Assembly (NCBI GenBank): GCA_035459965.1
Contig: DATHXC010000009.1
Span: 137,709 to 201,708, forward strand
Length of the DNA stretch: 64,000 nt
Direction of reading: 5' to 3'
DNA from: DATHXC01 sp035459965
GTDB taxonomy: Bacteria > Pseudomonadota > Gammaproteobacteria > Burkholderiales > Methylophilaceae
The position numbers and the translations under genes are program-made. The notes below the pieces were generated by a model. The model was not told where the DNA came from. It was given only the letters and a program-made list of their open reading frames with translations, and ran no database searches. Shown one piece after another: positions 7,543-17,121 of this stretch (position 1 is the first letter of the stretch; each line of letters opens with the position of its first letter).

Positions 7543-8892
7543 TTATTTGGAGCTGATACCTAGTTTATGTTCCAGGTAGTGGATGCTGGTCTCACCCAAG
7601 TGGAAAGCCGCATCGGCCATCAAGTCGCTATGTAGCGGCACGTTGGTCTTGATGCCTTCAATCACCATTTCAGACAAGGCAATGCGCATGCGCGCAATCG
7701 CCTGATCGCGCGTGTCACCGTAGGTAATCAGCTTGCCTATCATCGAGTCATAGTGCGGTGGCACCATGTAGCCTGAGTAAGCATGCGTATCCACGCGCAC
7801 GCCAGGGCCACCAGGCATATGGAATGTGGTCAGGCGGCCTGGAGATGGAACAAAGGTATATGGATCTTCGGCATTGATACGGCATTCAATAGCATGGCCA
7901 CGGAACTGAATATCTTTCTGGCGGAACGGCAGTTTTTCACCAGCTGCAATCAGGATTTGTTGTTGCACGATATCGATGCCGGTAATCATTTCCGTGACCG
8001 GATGCTCAACCTGCACACGGGTGTTCATCTCAATGAAATAGAACTCATTGTTTTCGTACAGAAACTCGAAAGTACCTGCCCCACGATAATTGATGCGTTT
8101 ACACGCATCAGCACAACGGGTACCAATTTTATCGCGTAGTCTTGTAGTAATACCCGGTGCCGGGGCTTCTTCCAATACTTTCTGGTGGCGGCGCTGCATA
8201 GAGCAATCACGCTCACCCAGATATACGGCGTTGCCATGCTGGTCGGCCAGCACCTGAATTTCAATATGGCGTGGATGCTCAAGGAATTTTTCCATGTAAA
8301 CCACGGGGTTGCCAAACGCAGCCTGTGCTTCGGCCTTGGTCATATTAACCGAGGCGATCAATGCGGCTTCAGTATGTACCACGCGCATACCACGACCACC
8401 ACCACCGCCAGCAGCCTTGATAATGACTGGATAGCCAATTTCCTTGGCAGTACGCATGATGATTTCCGGGTCATCCGGCAATGCACCTTCGGAGCCGGGT
8501 ACACAAGGTACGCCAGCCTTTTTCATGGTGTCTTTAGCGCTGACCTTGTCGCCCATGAGGCGTATGGTCTCGGCACGCGGGCCGATAAATACGAAGCCGC
8601 TTTGCTCCACACGCTCAGCAAAATCAGCATTTTCAGAGAGGAAGCCATAACCAGGATGAATAGCTTCTGCATCAGTGACTTCCGCTGCGCTGATCACTGC
8701 CGGGATATTCAGGTAACTCTGGTTGGAAGGCGCCGGGCCGATACAAACAGATTCGTCAGCCAGTTTGACGTACTTGGCTTCACGGTCTGCTTCAGAATGT
8801 ACAGCAACAGTCTTGATGCCGAGCTCACGGCAGGCACGCTGTATGCGCAAGGCTATTTCGCCACGATTGGCGATTAAGATTTTCTCAAACAT
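7543..8892 (-). CDS. accC: Acetyl-CoA carboxylase, biotin carboxylase subunit
   Basis: A 449-residue ATP-grasp enzyme that carboxylates the biotin on AccB, the first step of fatty-acid synthesis. The glycine-rich ATP loop GGGGGRGMR is at 162-170. LGERDCSMQRRHQKVLEEAP and EMNTRVQVEHP (E288, N290, R292) are the carboxylase signatures. Length is standard. It follows accB by nine bases and is translationally linked to it. The accA and accD subunits are not in the window. Confidence 0.98.
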   Translation of the reverse strand: MFEKILIANRGEIALRIQRACRELGIKTVAVHSEADREAKYVKLADESVCIGPAPSNQSYLNIPAVISAAEVTDAEAIHPGYGFLSENADFAERVEQSGFVFIGPRAETIRLMGDKVSAKDTMKKAGVPCVPGSEGALPDDPEIIMRTAKEIGYPVIIKAAGGGGGRGMRVVHTEAALIASVNMTKAEAQAAFGNPVVYMEKFLEHPRHIEIQVLADQHGNAVYLGERDCSMQRRHQKVLEEAPAPGITTRLRDKIGTRCADACKRINYRGAGTFEFLYENNEFYFIEMNTRVQVEHPVTEMITGIDIVQQQILIAAGEKLPFRQKDIQFRGHAIECRINAEDPYTFVPSPGRLTTFHMPGGPGVRVDTHAYSGYMVPPHYDSMIGKLITYGDTRDQAIARMRIALSEMVIEGIKTNVPLHSDLMADAAFHLGETSIHYLEHKLGISSK

Positions 8893-8901
8893 AGAAACCT
8901 C

Positions 8902-9354
8902 TTAGCCGATGATAAATAGTGGTTCGCCGTATTCGACGGGTTGGCCGTTTTCAACCAGGATGGCTTTAATCACGCCTGCATGGTCAGATTCGATCTCGTT
9001 TAATAACTTCATCGCTTCGATAATGCACAGGGTATCGCCTACGCCCACTGTGGAACCAATATCAATAAAGGATTTTGCATCAGGTGATGGTGAGCGGTAG
9101 AACGTGCCGACCATCGGTGATTTCACTACATGGCCCTCAATCGCGGCAGGAGTTGCGACTTCTGCCACCACAGCAGCGGCAGGCGCAGCAGCTGGCTGCA
9201 TCTGCATATAAGGCTGGGCATAATGCATGGTGGGTTGATTGTTAGGCAGGTTACGGCTAATGCGTACCTTCTCTTCACCTTCGGTCAGCTCGAGTTCAGA
9301 AATGCCGGATTCTTCGACCAGATCGATCAATTTTTTGAGTTTACGTAAATCCAT
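8902..9354 (-). CDS. accB: Acetyl-CoA carboxylase, biotin carboxyl carrier protein
   Basis: A 150-residue carrier protein. The C-terminal biotinyl domain holds the attachment site EAMKLLNEIE, with K116 the modified lysine (one residue away from the more common EAMKMMNE). An alanine/proline-rich linker at about 54-72 joins it to the N-terminal helical region. The protein shuttles carboxyl groups between AccC and the carboxyltransferase. It starts the accBC pair; aroQ lies 85 bases upstream on the same strand. Confidence 0.97.
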   Translation of the reverse strand: MDLRKLKKLIDLVEESGISELELTEGEEKVRISRNLPNNQPTMHYAQPYMQMQPAAAPAAAVVAEVATPAAIEGHVVKSPMVGTFYRSPSPDAKSFIDIGSTVGVGDTLCIIEAMKLLNEIESDHAGVIKAILVENGQPVEYGEPLFIIG

Positions 9355-9439
9355 GATTACCCTCTTTAAAGCTGTATATAAAAAATATACGTATTGTTAA
9401 GCGCACTCTTGATTGATGCGGTTTAGATTAAAACTTGTA

Positions 9440-9895
9440 TCAGTTACGTAGTTTATTAATGACGTATTCCAGCGCTAACGAATAACCTTGAGCGCCTAGA
9501 CCGCTGATGACGCCAACGGCGATATCAGTGAAGTATGAGTGTTGCCTGAAAGGTTCGCGGGCGTAGACATTAGAGAGATGAACTTCAATAAAAGGTATCT
9601 TCACAGCAGAAAGTGCATCACGCATGGCAACAGAAGTATGCGTGAAGGCTGCCGGATTGATAATGATGAAATCGGTGCTTTTGTCAGCTAATGTATGCAG
9701 CTTGTCGATTAATTCGGCTTCGGAGTTGCTTTGCAAGGTTTCGAGTTCTATGCCGGCCTGTTTTGCCTGTGCTTGCAGCTGTTGATTGATGCTATCCAGT
9801 GTTTCGTTGCCGTAATGTTTAGGCTCACGTAAGCCCAGTAGATTAAGGTTAGGGCCATGCAACACAAGCACTGATTTTATTTGTTTATCAACCAT
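9440..9895 (-). CDS. aroQ: Type II 3-dehydroquinate dehydratase
   Basis: A 151-residue shikimate-pathway enzyme that converts 3-dehydroquinate to 3-dehydroshikimate. Visible signatures are LHGPNLNLLGLREP, the catalytic tyrosine Y28, NPAAFTHTS and EVHLSNVYAREPFR with H106. It precedes accB, a common arrangement in Proteobacteria. Its upstream region contains a small hairpin (TGGCTC / GAGCCA, 9932-9949) of unknown meaning. Confidence 0.97.
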   Translation of the reverse strand: MVDKQIKSVLVLHGPNLNLLGLREPKHYGNETLDSINQQLQAQAKQAGIELETLQSNSEAELIDKLHTLADKSTDFIIINPAAFTHTSVAMRDALSAVKIPFIEVHLSNVYAREPFRQHSYFTDIAVGVISGLGAQGYSLALEYVINKLRN

Positions 9896-10045
9896 AAGGA
9901 TGGGGTTTTGTGTCCTATTTGCGGCCGGATTTGGCTCAAGACAGAGCCAGTACCGAACAATTTATAGCCGCAAGTTTGCCGTAAATAGGGGGGTGTTGTC
10001 TAGAGAATTGACGAAATTTACAGAAATTACCCGTTTATAGGATTG

Positions 10046-10600
10046 TTAGTGACTAGAGTCCGAAGCCTTGATTAAAGGCAATAGGGTTTCTTCGAGTAGG
10101 GATTGGCTGATACGCCCAAAGTAGGTGTTAGCAATGGTACCGTCGGGCCTGACGATCACGGTATAAGGTAATGCGCCTTTATTATTCCCCAAGCGCTCCC
10201 CTAAATTCATGGCCTCAAAATCACCGGCCAACAGCGGATAACTGACGGGCGATTTTTTGGAAAATGCACTTATTTTTGCGACATCATCGGTAGAAATGCC
10301 GATCACAGCCACATTCTGGCTCTTATAGGTTTCATTCAGTTTGGATAATTCAGGCATTTCTTCCAGGCATGGTGGGCACCAGGTTGCCCAGAAATTAACC
10401 ACCAATATCTTGCCTTGCCATTGCTTGATAGCCTGAGTCTGACCCGCGCTGTCAGGAAAGCTCGCACCAAACAGTACTGCTGTGGCAAGGTTTGATGCAC
10501 CCTGGCCATCTGCAACCGGTGGATGTACCCATAACCTGGTGAGCCCCCAGCCTGCAATGATCAAAACAATAACGACTAGCAGGTGACGGTAGGATTGCAT
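10046..10600 (-). CDS. TlpA/ResA-like membrane-anchored thioredoxin
   Basis: A 184-residue protein with an N-terminal signal anchor (about 7-23) and a periplasmic thioredoxin fold. The active site WCPPC (C75, C78) lies in NFWATWCPPCLEEMPEL. The family donates electrons for cytochrome c maturation or other periplasmic disulfide reduction. Its start lies inside the 3' end of dsbD, overlapping by 25 bases, so DsbD, which carries electrons across the membrane, is very likely its reductant. Whether it serves haem-protein assembly or general thiol reduction cannot be told from sequence. Confidence 0.88.
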   Translation of the reverse strand: MQSYRHLLVVIVLIIAGWGLTRLWVHPPVADGQGASNLATAVLFGASFPDSAGQTQAIKQWQGKILVVNFWATWCPPCLEEMPELSKLNETYKSQNVAVIGISTDDVAKISAFSKKSPVSYPLLAGDFEAMNLGERLGNNKGALPYTVIVRPDGTIANTYFGRISQSLLEETLLPLIKASDSSH

Positions 10601-12441
10601 TCATCATCTTTCAAAGAGTTGACTTTATTTACACTGTTGAAAAAGACGGAAGCTGGCTGATAACCTATTATTTTCATCGGGACTATTTCCTGCCCCGAGC
10701 GATTGAAAAAGATAATACCCGGTGGGCCGAATAGCTTGAATCGAGCCAGTAGTGCAGTGTCATCAGGCGTATTTGCAGTGACATCTGCCTGCAGCAAAAC
10801 CGTGTCTTTAAGCGCTTTTTGCACGCCCGGGTCACTAAAGGTGAACTGCTCCATTTCCTTGCAGGAGACACACCAGTCGGCGTAAAAATCCAGCATCACA
10901 ATTTTGCCGTGCGAAGCTTTGATCTGGCTTTCAAGTTCGCTCAGGTTCTTGACGCGCTTGAATGGCAATGATGTCGTATGCTCGCTGGATGCTGACGCAC
11001 GCAAACCAGCCAGTGGCTGTAACGGCGATTTTGCTCCGGAAACTGCACCAACCAGTAATGCTATCCCCAGCACCAGCAAGATGATGGCTATACCTTTCCA
11101 GAATTTCAGCCAGGCACTTGCTGCAACAGGCAGACTATCCAGCGCATGCATATATATGGCGGGGATGATCAGCAGTGCAGCCCATAACCCCATTTGCACA
11201 CCTATAGGCAACACGGGGGCAACTATCCAGATGGCGACTCCCAGCATCAGTACACCAAAGAAGTTACGTACAGCCGTCATCCACTGGCCAGCCTTAGGCA
11301 ATACATGCCCAGCTGATGCGCCTATCAATAACAACGGCATGCCCATGCCGATAGAAAGTGCGAATAAAGCAACACCACCCAGCAATACATCATGGGTTTG
11401 GCTGATATAAAGCAGGGCGCCCGCTAAAGGGGCTGCCACACAAGGGCTGACGATAAGTGCCGAAAGCGCACCCATGATAAAGACGCCAATAAATTGCCCG
11501 CCTTTGAAACGGTTGCTCGCCTTGACCATCCTGCTTTCAATGCTGCCCGGTAGCCGCAGCTCATAGAAGCCAAACATGGATAGCGAAAGCAATAGGAAAA
11601 TCAATGCAGTTGCACCCAGTACCCAGCTGTTTTGCAAGGCATTGCTCAATAATTGCCCGGAGAGGCCCGCTGCAATTCCTGCTAGTGTATAAGTAAGCGC
11701 CATTCCGAAAGTGTAGGCGAGGGACAGATTGAAGCTGTGCAAGCGGCTGGTGGCATGATGATGTACTTTTTTATCGCCAACGATGATGCCGGACAGAATG
11801 GGGATCATGGGCAATACGCATGGGGTCAGCGCAAGCAACAAGCCAAAGCCAAAAAAGCCTGCCGCAATCAACCAGAGCTTGCCGCCTTTTAAAAGTGATG
11901 TGGCCTGGCCATCGCTGGAGCTTGTATGAATAGGGCCAGAATTGCTACCGGGAGCCGGTAAATCAAGCGTGTAGGTTTTAAGGATGGGCGCATAGCAAAG
12001 GCCTTTTTCGCTACAGCCTTGATAGCTAGCGAGCACGGTGACCGGATTGTTTGTTACAGAAGCAAGTTTAATAGTGGCTGAGAAGCTACTGTGGAACACC
12101 TCGGTTTCACCAAAATTAGGATCCTTCTTGATTTCACCTTTTGGCAGCTCAACAGCGCTGATTGCATTGCTGGCTGACTTGATCTCAAACTTGATACGGT
12201 CACGATACAGATAGTGGCCTGGTACGATCTTGAAATCGGCAATCAATGTCTGCGCATCTTGTGCCACTACGGAAAGCTTGAAAGCTTCATCGGGCGGCAA
12301 AATATCATTGTCATCACTGCCGCCAAGAAAGGCACTAATACCACTGCTGCCTTGCTCGGCGTGAGCTTGTAAAGGGCTGGTCAGGGGCAACAGGCAAGCA
12401 AGAATTAGCGCCAGGTGCCAATAAAAAACACGCGCTCTCAA
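10576..12441 (-). CDS. dsbD: Thiol:disulfide interchange protein DsbD
   Basis: A 621-residue inner-membrane protein that passes electrons from cytoplasmic thioredoxin to periplasmic proteins. Three parts are seen in order: a signal peptide and periplasmic alpha domain with GCSEKGLC; a membrane domain of about eight helices with the paired cysteines in LTPCVLPMIP and VSPCVAAPLAG; and a C-terminal thioredoxin domain with WCVSC at 523-527. Its last codons overlap the TlpA-like gene. cutA lies six bases upstream. Co-transcription of cutA, dsbD and the TlpA gene is likely. Confidence 0.95.
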   Translation of the reverse strand: MRARVFYWHLALILACLLPLTSPLQAHAEQGSSGISAFLGGSDDNDILPPDEAFKLSVVAQDAQTLIADFKIVPGHYLYRDRIKFEIKSASNAISAVELPKGEIKKDPNFGETEVFHSSFSATIKLASVTNNPVTVLASYQGCSEKGLCYAPILKTYTLDLPAPGSNSGPIHTSSSDGQATSLLKGGKLWLIAAGFFGFGLLLALTPCVLPMIPILSGIIVGDKKVHHHATSRLHSFNLSLAYTFGMALTYTLAGIAAGLSGQLLSNALQNSWVLGATALIFLLLSLSMFGFYELRLPGSIESRMVKASNRFKGGQFIGVFIMGALSALIVSPCVAAPLAGALLYISQTHDVLLGGVALFALSIGMGMPLLLIGASAGHVLPKAGQWMTAVRNFFGVLMLGVAIWIVAPVLPIGVQMGLWAALLIIPAIYMHALDSLPVAASAWLKFWKGIAIILLVLGIALLVGAVSGAKSPLQPLAGLRASASSEHTTSLPFKRVKNLSELESQIKASHGKIVMLDFYADWCVSCKEMEQFTFSDPGVQKALKDTVLLQADVTANTPDDTALLARFKLFGPPGIIFFNRSGQEIVPMKIIGYQPASVFFNSVNKVNSLKDDECNPTVTC

Positions 12442-12447
12442 GCTGTT

Positions 12448-12822
12448 TTACTCAACATTAATTTCCCCAGTAGAAATAGGCTGGCTGGTGTTATTTGATA
12501 CCCAGGCCAGGTAGGCAGGCAATCCACCCGCTATTGGGACATGGATGATCTCTGGAAGTTCGTAGGGGTGCATGGCGATAATGGCCGCTTCCAGCGCGGG
12601 ATAACAGTGAATGGTGGTTTTGATCAGCATGGGAAATTCAGCCGTTTTCTCAATCTTGCCTTGCCACGCATAGACTGACGTGCATGGTGATAGCAGGTTG
12701 ACGCAAGCTGCTAGTTTTTCGCTTACCAGGAAATCAGCCAACTTTTCGGCGCTGTTGCTGTCTGGCATATTGGTTAAGACCAATATTGCATCTTTATTAG
12801 GGGTGGTTAAAGCTGAGTCCAA
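12448..12822 (-). CDS. cutA: Divalent-cation tolerance protein CutA
   Basis: A 124-residue trimeric protein of the CutA1 family, with LAACVNLLSPCTSVYAWQGK and the HPYELPEIIHVPI stretch as clear signatures. It has been linked to copper tolerance in E. coli, although the biochemical role is unsettled. The gene heads the leftward cutA-dsbD-thioredoxin group. The same order of cutA and dsbD is known from enterobacteria. Confidence 0.95.
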   Translation of the reverse strand: MDSALTTPNKDAILVLTNMPDSNSAEKLADFLVSEKLAACVNLLSPCTSVYAWQGKIEKTAEFPMLIKTTIHCYPALEAAIIAMHPYELPEIIHVPIAGGLPAYLAWVSNNTSQPISTGEINVE

Positions 12823-12985
12823 GCTGCATTCCTAAAAATTTAATTTACTTAAAATTAGACGTTGCGTCTTGATTTAATTCAAGCATAGCCTAATCTTAAA
12901 ATAATATGCGGCATTAATATGTACGCGTATTGATGATCTGAATTTTGTATAAGACGATTTTAATGTAAGGGTTGGTTACATCACT

Positions 12986-13387
12986 ATGCCAGTATTTCTT
13001 TTATTGCTGATTTTACTCGCTTTCCCGGTGCTGGAGATATGGCTGCTGATTGAGCTTGCTGCCCATTATGGCTGGTGGTTGCTGGTTTATTTGGTGCTTG
13101 TTGCAATACTTGGCTTTCGCCTGATTAAGGACGAGCAGATGATGATGTTCGGGCGCATGGCGCAAACCCTGAGCCAGGGCGGTGCGCCCGGAAAGGCGCT
13201 GTTTGGCAGCGCCAAGAATATGATCGCAGGCATATTGCTTATCATCCCTGGTGTCATTACCGATGCAATCGCTGTTGTACTGCTGCTTATACCAAGTGCC
13301 AAAGCCATGCCCAGCCCCAAACAGGCCAGGGCGAGAAAAGCGGCTAATGATGATGTCATCGAAGGTGAGTTTCGCCGCGAAGATTAG
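12986..13387 (+). CDS. fxsA: FxsA family inner-membrane protein
   Basis: A 133-residue membrane protein with two or three N-terminal hydrophobic helices and a further pair at about 70-105, ending in a basic and acidic cytoplasmic tail. The start MPVFLLLLILLAFPVLEIW and the central GRMAQTLSQGGAPGKAL-type segment fit FxsA, which in E. coli relieves phage T7 exclusion by the F plasmid when overproduced. It is divergent from cutA with a 163-base gap that must hold both promoters. Confidence 0.88.
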   Translation: MPVFLLLLILLAFPVLEIWLLIELAAHYGWWLLVYLVLVAILGFRLIKDEQMMMFGRMAQTLSQGGAPGKALFGSAKNMIAGILLIIPGVITDAIAVVLLLIPSAKAMPSPKQARARKAANDDVIEGEFRRED

Positions 13388-13489
13388 GCACTGTCTGCAG
13401 CAGGCTGAAAATCAAAACACTAAGGCTGTGGTAAACTGCCGCCCTGATAAATATTCCCATAAGTAATTGTAGTATTTAGGATTTCCAAT

Positions 13490-14527
13490 ATGTCTCACCA
13501 AGTGACCATCAAACCTAGCGGCCATACCTATGCAGTTGCCGATCACGAAACTGTGCTTGGTGCAGCGGTGGAAGCAGGATTTAATTTGCCTTATGGTTGC
13601 CGCAACGGCGCATGCGGGGCCTGTAAGGGCAAGGTGCTTGAAGGCCAGGTAGAACACGGCGAGCATCAGGATAAGGCGCTTACCGAGGCTGACAAACAAG
13701 CCGGGTTGGCCCTGTTTTGCTGTGCTAAACCTTTGTCAGACCTGGTGATCGAATGTCGTGAAGTAAGCGCTAACAATGCAATCAAGCCACGCATCATGCC
13801 TGCACGTGTACAAAAAATGGAAAAGCTGTCACATGATGTGATGGCGCTATTCCTTAAGCTGCCGAGCAATGAGCGCATGCAATTCATGGCAGGGCAGTAT
13901 GTCGAATTCATCCTCAAGGATGGTAAACGCCGTGCTTTTTCGCTGGCCAATGCCCCGCACCACGATGAACTGCTGGAAATGCATTTGCGCCTGATCCCTG
14001 GCGGTACTTTTACCCAGTATGTATTCAGTGAAATGCAGGAAAAAGCGATTTTGCGTCTGGAAGGCCCGTTCGGTAGTTTCTACCTGCGCGAGGACAATGA
14101 GAAACCGATCATCTTTGTCGCTGGCGGCACCGGGTTTGCGCCTATCAAGGGCATTATCGAGCATATGCTGCATCACAATATACAGCGCAAGATGGTGTTG
14201 TATTGGGGCGCGAAGTCACTGCAGGATCTCTATATGCCCGAACTGCCAGCATCATGGATATCCGCAAACGCCCACTTTTCATTTATTCCCGTGTTGTCAG
14301 AGCCTGCGGACGAAGATAACTGGCAGGGCCGCACCGGGCTGGTTCATCAGGCAGTGCTGGATGATTATGCGGACCTCAGTCCTTATCAAGTCTACTGTTG
14401 CGGTGCGCCAGCCATGGTGGATATTGTGCACCTAGCATTTCAGGCGCAGGGCATGCCGGAGGATGAGTTTTTCTCCGACGCCTTTACCTATTCAAACCCG
14501 CTGCCCAAAATCAATACTGCAATTTAA
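13490..14527 (+). CDS. Ferredoxin-linked flavin reductase (AscD/FNR-like)
   Basis: A 345-residue electron-transfer protein. Residues 1-90 form a plant-type 2Fe-2S ferredoxin (C37, C42, C45 in GCRNGACGACKG, and C77 or C78 in LFCCAKP). Residues 100-335 form an FAD domain (RAFSLANAP) and an NAD(P)H domain (VAGGTGFAPIKGI, YCCGAPAMV). Homologues are often named CDP-6-deoxy-delta-3,4-glucoseen reductase, but no deoxysugar genes are nearby, so that name should not be taken literally. It probably passes electrons from NAD(P)H to an oxygenase or other acceptor. It ends one base before the convergent LysR gene. Confidence 0.9.
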   Translation: MSHQVTIKPSGHTYAVADHETVLGAAVEAGFNLPYGCRNGACGACKGKVLEGQVEHGEHQDKALTEADKQAGLALFCCAKPLSDLVIECREVSANNAIKPRIMPARVQKMEKLSHDVMALFLKLPSNERMQFMAGQYVEFILKDGKRRAFSLANAPHHDELLEMHLRLIPGGTFTQYVFSEMQEKAILRLEGPFGSFYLREDNEKPIIFVAGGTGFAPIKGIIEHMLHHNIQRKMVLYWGAKSLQDLYMPELPASWISANAHFSFIPVLSEPADEDNWQGRTGLVHQAVLDDYADLSPYQVYCCGAPAMVDIVHLAFQAQGMPEDEFFSDAFTYSNPLPKINTAI

Positions 14528-14528
14528 A

Positions 14529-15461
14529 TTACAGCGGCGGTTTCAATGTTGATTTGACCTGCAACAGGTCACTGTTGGCAAACAGCTCTGCAATCCAGTC
14601 GATAAACGCCCTGACCTTGGATGACAGATGGCGATTTTGCGGATACATCGCATTCATTGGCATGTTCTCTGTGAGATATTCCCCCAGCACGACTTCCAGC
14701 CGACCCGATGCAATGTGATCCTGCACCATGAAAGTGGCGGCCTGGCATAATCCTAACCCTGCCAGACAGGCAGAAACCATGGCATCTCCATCATTCATCG
14801 CAACCCGGCGGTATGTAGCAACTTCCTGATTAACGCCATTAATAGTGAGTTCAAAAGCGAAAACTTTGCCGGTCTTGGATGAAAAAAAGTGGATGGCATG
14901 ATGCCGTTCTAAATCTTCCGGCTTTTTGGGCCGCCCGAACTTATTCAGGTATTCCGGTGTAGCGACAATGACAAAGCGCATGGAGCCCACCCTGCGTGCC
15001 ACCAGCGACTGGTCAAACGGGTTTCCCACACGTATCACGCAATCAACCCCTTCTTCCAGCAAGTCTACCGGCCGGTCATTACAGCCGATTTCCAGGTCTA
15101 TATCCGGGTAACGCGCAAAAAAATCTTTCAATGCCGGGATGATGATGAGCCGGCCTACCGGCGCTGGGACATCCACTCTTAACCTGCCCTTGGGTTTTGC
15201 CGTGGCCTGGGTGAGTGAAGCCTCGGTTTCTTCCAGGTCGCTAAGCAGGCGCATGGCCCGTTCATAGTAGGCTGCACCATCTGTAGTAACACTGACACGG
15301 CGCGTGGTGCGGTGCAGTAACTTGACGCCCAACCTGTTCTCCAGTGCCAGCACCTGTGCCGAGATGGTGGTTTTTGGCAGGTTCAGTGAAGTAGCGGCTT
15401 TAGTGAAACTTTCCAGTTCCACTACCCGTGTAAATGCCAGCATTGTATCGAAACGATCCAT
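14529..15461 (-). CDS. LysR-family regulator
   Basis: A 310-residue LysR-type regulator. The N-terminal helix-turn-helix (SLNLPKTTISAQVLALENRLG) is followed by a periplasmic-binding-like effector domain (VGRLIIIPALKDFFARYPDI). It lacks the OxyR cysteine pair. It belongs to the large group of short-chain-dehydrogenase- or aldehyde-linked regulators that are transcribed away from their target. Here the target is most likely the divergent SDR-GST-hydrolase-RND group. The effector is unknown. Confidence 0.92.
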   Translation of the reverse strand: MDRFDTMLAFTRVVELESFTKAATSLNLPKTTISAQVLALENRLGVKLLHRTTRRVSVTTDGAAYYERAMRLLSDLEETEASLTQATAKPKGRLRVDVPAPVGRLIIIPALKDFFARYPDIDLEIGCNDRPVDLLEEGVDCVIRVGNPFDQSLVARRVGSMRFVIVATPEYLNKFGRPKKPEDLERHHAIHFFSSKTGKVFAFELTINGVNQEVATYRRVAMNDGDAMVSACLAGLGLCQAATFMVQDHIASGRLEVVLGEYLTENMPMNAMYPQNRHLSSKVRAFIDWIAELFANSDLLQVKSTLKPPL

Positions 15462-15630
15462 ATTGTCCTGAGCCTGTAACTGAAAGCATTGTGCAATAAA
15501 CGAAGACAGTGATTCCTATATTACCCCATTTATCTTGCTTTTAACTCACTATAAAGTGCACTCAACGGTTACACAACGTCGCATTCATATCTAACGTTTT
15601 CAGTTTCGTTTTTAATTAAGGAGCAATATC
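15462..15630. promoter_or_regulatory. Divergent LysR/SDR control region
   Basis: A 169-base gap between the regulator and the dehydrogenase. The overlapping symmetrical elements CACT-ATAA-AGTG and AGTGCACT near 15549-15563 are candidates for part of a LysR-type site. This is a guess from symmetry only. Confidence 0.35.
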
Positions 15631-16380
15631 ATGGCTAACAAACTTGCAGGAAAAGTAGCAGTAGTAACAGGTGCATCAAAAGGCATAGGCGCTGCCATTG
15701 CCAAGCAATACGCCGCAGAGGGCGCATCAGTAGTCGTCAATTACGCTTCCAGTAAAGAAGGTGCAGATAAAGTAGTGGCAGCCATTACCGCCGCAGGTGG
15801 TAAAGCGATTGCAGTAGGTGGCGACGTAAGCAAGGCTGCCGATGCCCAGGGCATTATCGATGCTGCCATCAACACATATGGCAAGCTGGACGTGCTGGTG
15901 AATAATTCAGGTGTTTATGAGTTCGCACCGATCGAAGCTATCACTGAAGAGCATTTCCACAAGCAATTCAACGTAAACGTGCTGGGTCTATTGCTGACCA
16001 CACAAGCCGCCGTAAAACATATTGGCGAAGGCGGCAGCATTATCAATATCGGCTCAGTCGTGAGCCGTATCACTCCAGCCATGAGCGCAGTCTATACCGG
16101 CACTAAAGGCGCGGTCGATGCGATTACAGGCGTGCTTTCTCGCGAGCTTGGCCCACGCAAAATACGCGTCAATGCCTTAAACCCCGGCATGATTGAAACC
16201 GAAGGTACCCATACCGCAGGCTTTATCGGCTCCGATTTCGAAAAGGGCGCTGTTGCACAGACACCACTAGGCCGTATTGGCCAGCCTGACGATATCGCGA
16301 CTATTGCTGTATTCCTGGCATCCGATGATTCCTATTGGCTCACAGGCGAGCAGCTCTACGCTGGTGGCGGCGTGCGCTAA
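15631..16380 (+). CDS. Short-chain dehydrogenase/reductase
   Basis: A 249-residue SDR of the classical 3-oxoacyl-ACP-reductase-like type. The cofactor motif TGASKGIG is at 13-20, NNSG at 91-94, and the catalytic residues are S142, Y155 and K159 (YTGTK). AAGGAG lies before the ATG. It is the first gene of the group divergent from the LysR regulator. The substrate is not evident; an aldehyde, ketone or quinone produced by stress would suit the GST and efflux neighbours. Confidence 0.92.
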   Translation: MANKLAGKVAVVTGASKGIGAAIAKQYAAEGASVVVNYASSKEGADKVVAAITAAGGKAIAVGGDVSKAADAQGIIDAAINTYGKLDVLVNNSGVYEFAPIEAITEEHFHKQFNVNVLGLLLTTQAAVKHIGEGGSIINIGSVVSRITPAMSAVYTGTKGAVDAITGVLSRELGPRKIRVNALNPGMIETEGTHTAGFIGSDFEKGAVAQTPLGRIGQPDDIATIAVFLASDDSYWLTGEQLYAGGGVR

Positions 16381-16429
16381 TCGTTTGCATCTGAAGCTAT
16401 CTGACTGAAAGTCCGCAAGGGAAAACATT

Positions 16430-17059
16430 ATGATTACTGCATATACATGGTCTACACCGAATGGCCGCAAGGTTTCCATCATGCTGGAAGAGCTGGGGAT
16501 TCCTTACCAGGTACATCCGGTAAACCTCGGTAAAAATGAACAGTTTTCCGCGGACTTCTCGGTCATTTCCCCTAATAACAAGATCCCGGCCATCGTTGAT
16601 AGTGAAGCTGAAGGTGGCCCGCTAATGATATTCGAGAGCGGTGCCATACTCACTTACCTGGCAGAAAAGACCGGCCAATTGCTGGCACCTTCAGGGCATG
16701 AGCGTTTCAAGGCGCTGGAATGGCTGTATTGGCAAGTGAGTGCGCTAGGGCCCATGCTGGGCCAGCTTGGTTATTTTGCCGTGCGCTGCGATGAAAAATC
16801 CCCGCTGGCAATTCAGCGCTTTACCGTAGAAGCCGACAGGTTGCTCAGTGTGATGGAAAAGCGTCTGAGCGATAACCAATACCTGGCTGGTGACAATTAT
16901 TCGATTGCCGATATTGCGGCTTATCCATGGACATTGGCGGCAACCGGCTATCTCAAGGATGTACTGGCAGATAGCTTTGCCAGCAAGCCTGCTGTTCAGC
17001 GCTGGCTTGACGTGATTGGTAACCGTCCCGCTGTACAACGTGGCATGGCAATTCCGTAA
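16430..17059 (+). CDS. YfcG-like glutathione transferase / disulfide reductase
   Basis: A 209-residue GST-fold protein. The N-terminal thioredoxin-like half has TPNGRKVSIMLEEL, SPNNKIPAIVD and ESGAIL. The C-terminal helical half has GPMLGQLG and NYSIADIA. This pattern matches the Nu-class E. coli YfcG and YghU, which act as glutathione-dependent disulfide-bond reductases rather than classic transferases. It lies 49 bases after the SDR and is probably co-transcribed. Its likely job is thiol protection or detoxification. Confidence 0.9.
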   Translation: MITAYTWSTPNGRKVSIMLEELGIPYQVHPVNLGKNEQFSADFSVISPNNKIPAIVDSEAEGGPLMIFESGAILTYLAEKTGQLLAPSGHERFKALEWLYWQVSALGPMLGQLGYFAVRCDEKSPLAIQRFTVEADRLLSVMEKRLSDNQYLAGDNYSIADIAAYPWTLAATGYLKDVLADSFASKPAVQRWLDVIGNRPAVQRGMAIP

Positions 17060-17121
17060 CTCGATCAATTCGATTTGATTGTGCAACAAATGCAGACAGT
17101 GAATGCGTATTTACCTAATTT

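Noticed and set aside
8185..8877. A 230-codon open frame antisense to accC.
   Set aside because: accC is certain on the other strand; the antisense frame has no family motif and arises from codon bias.
13490..14527. Naming the ferredoxin-flavin reductase as a deoxysugar-pathway enzyme.
   Set aside because: No deoxysugar genes are near; only the cofactor domains are supported.
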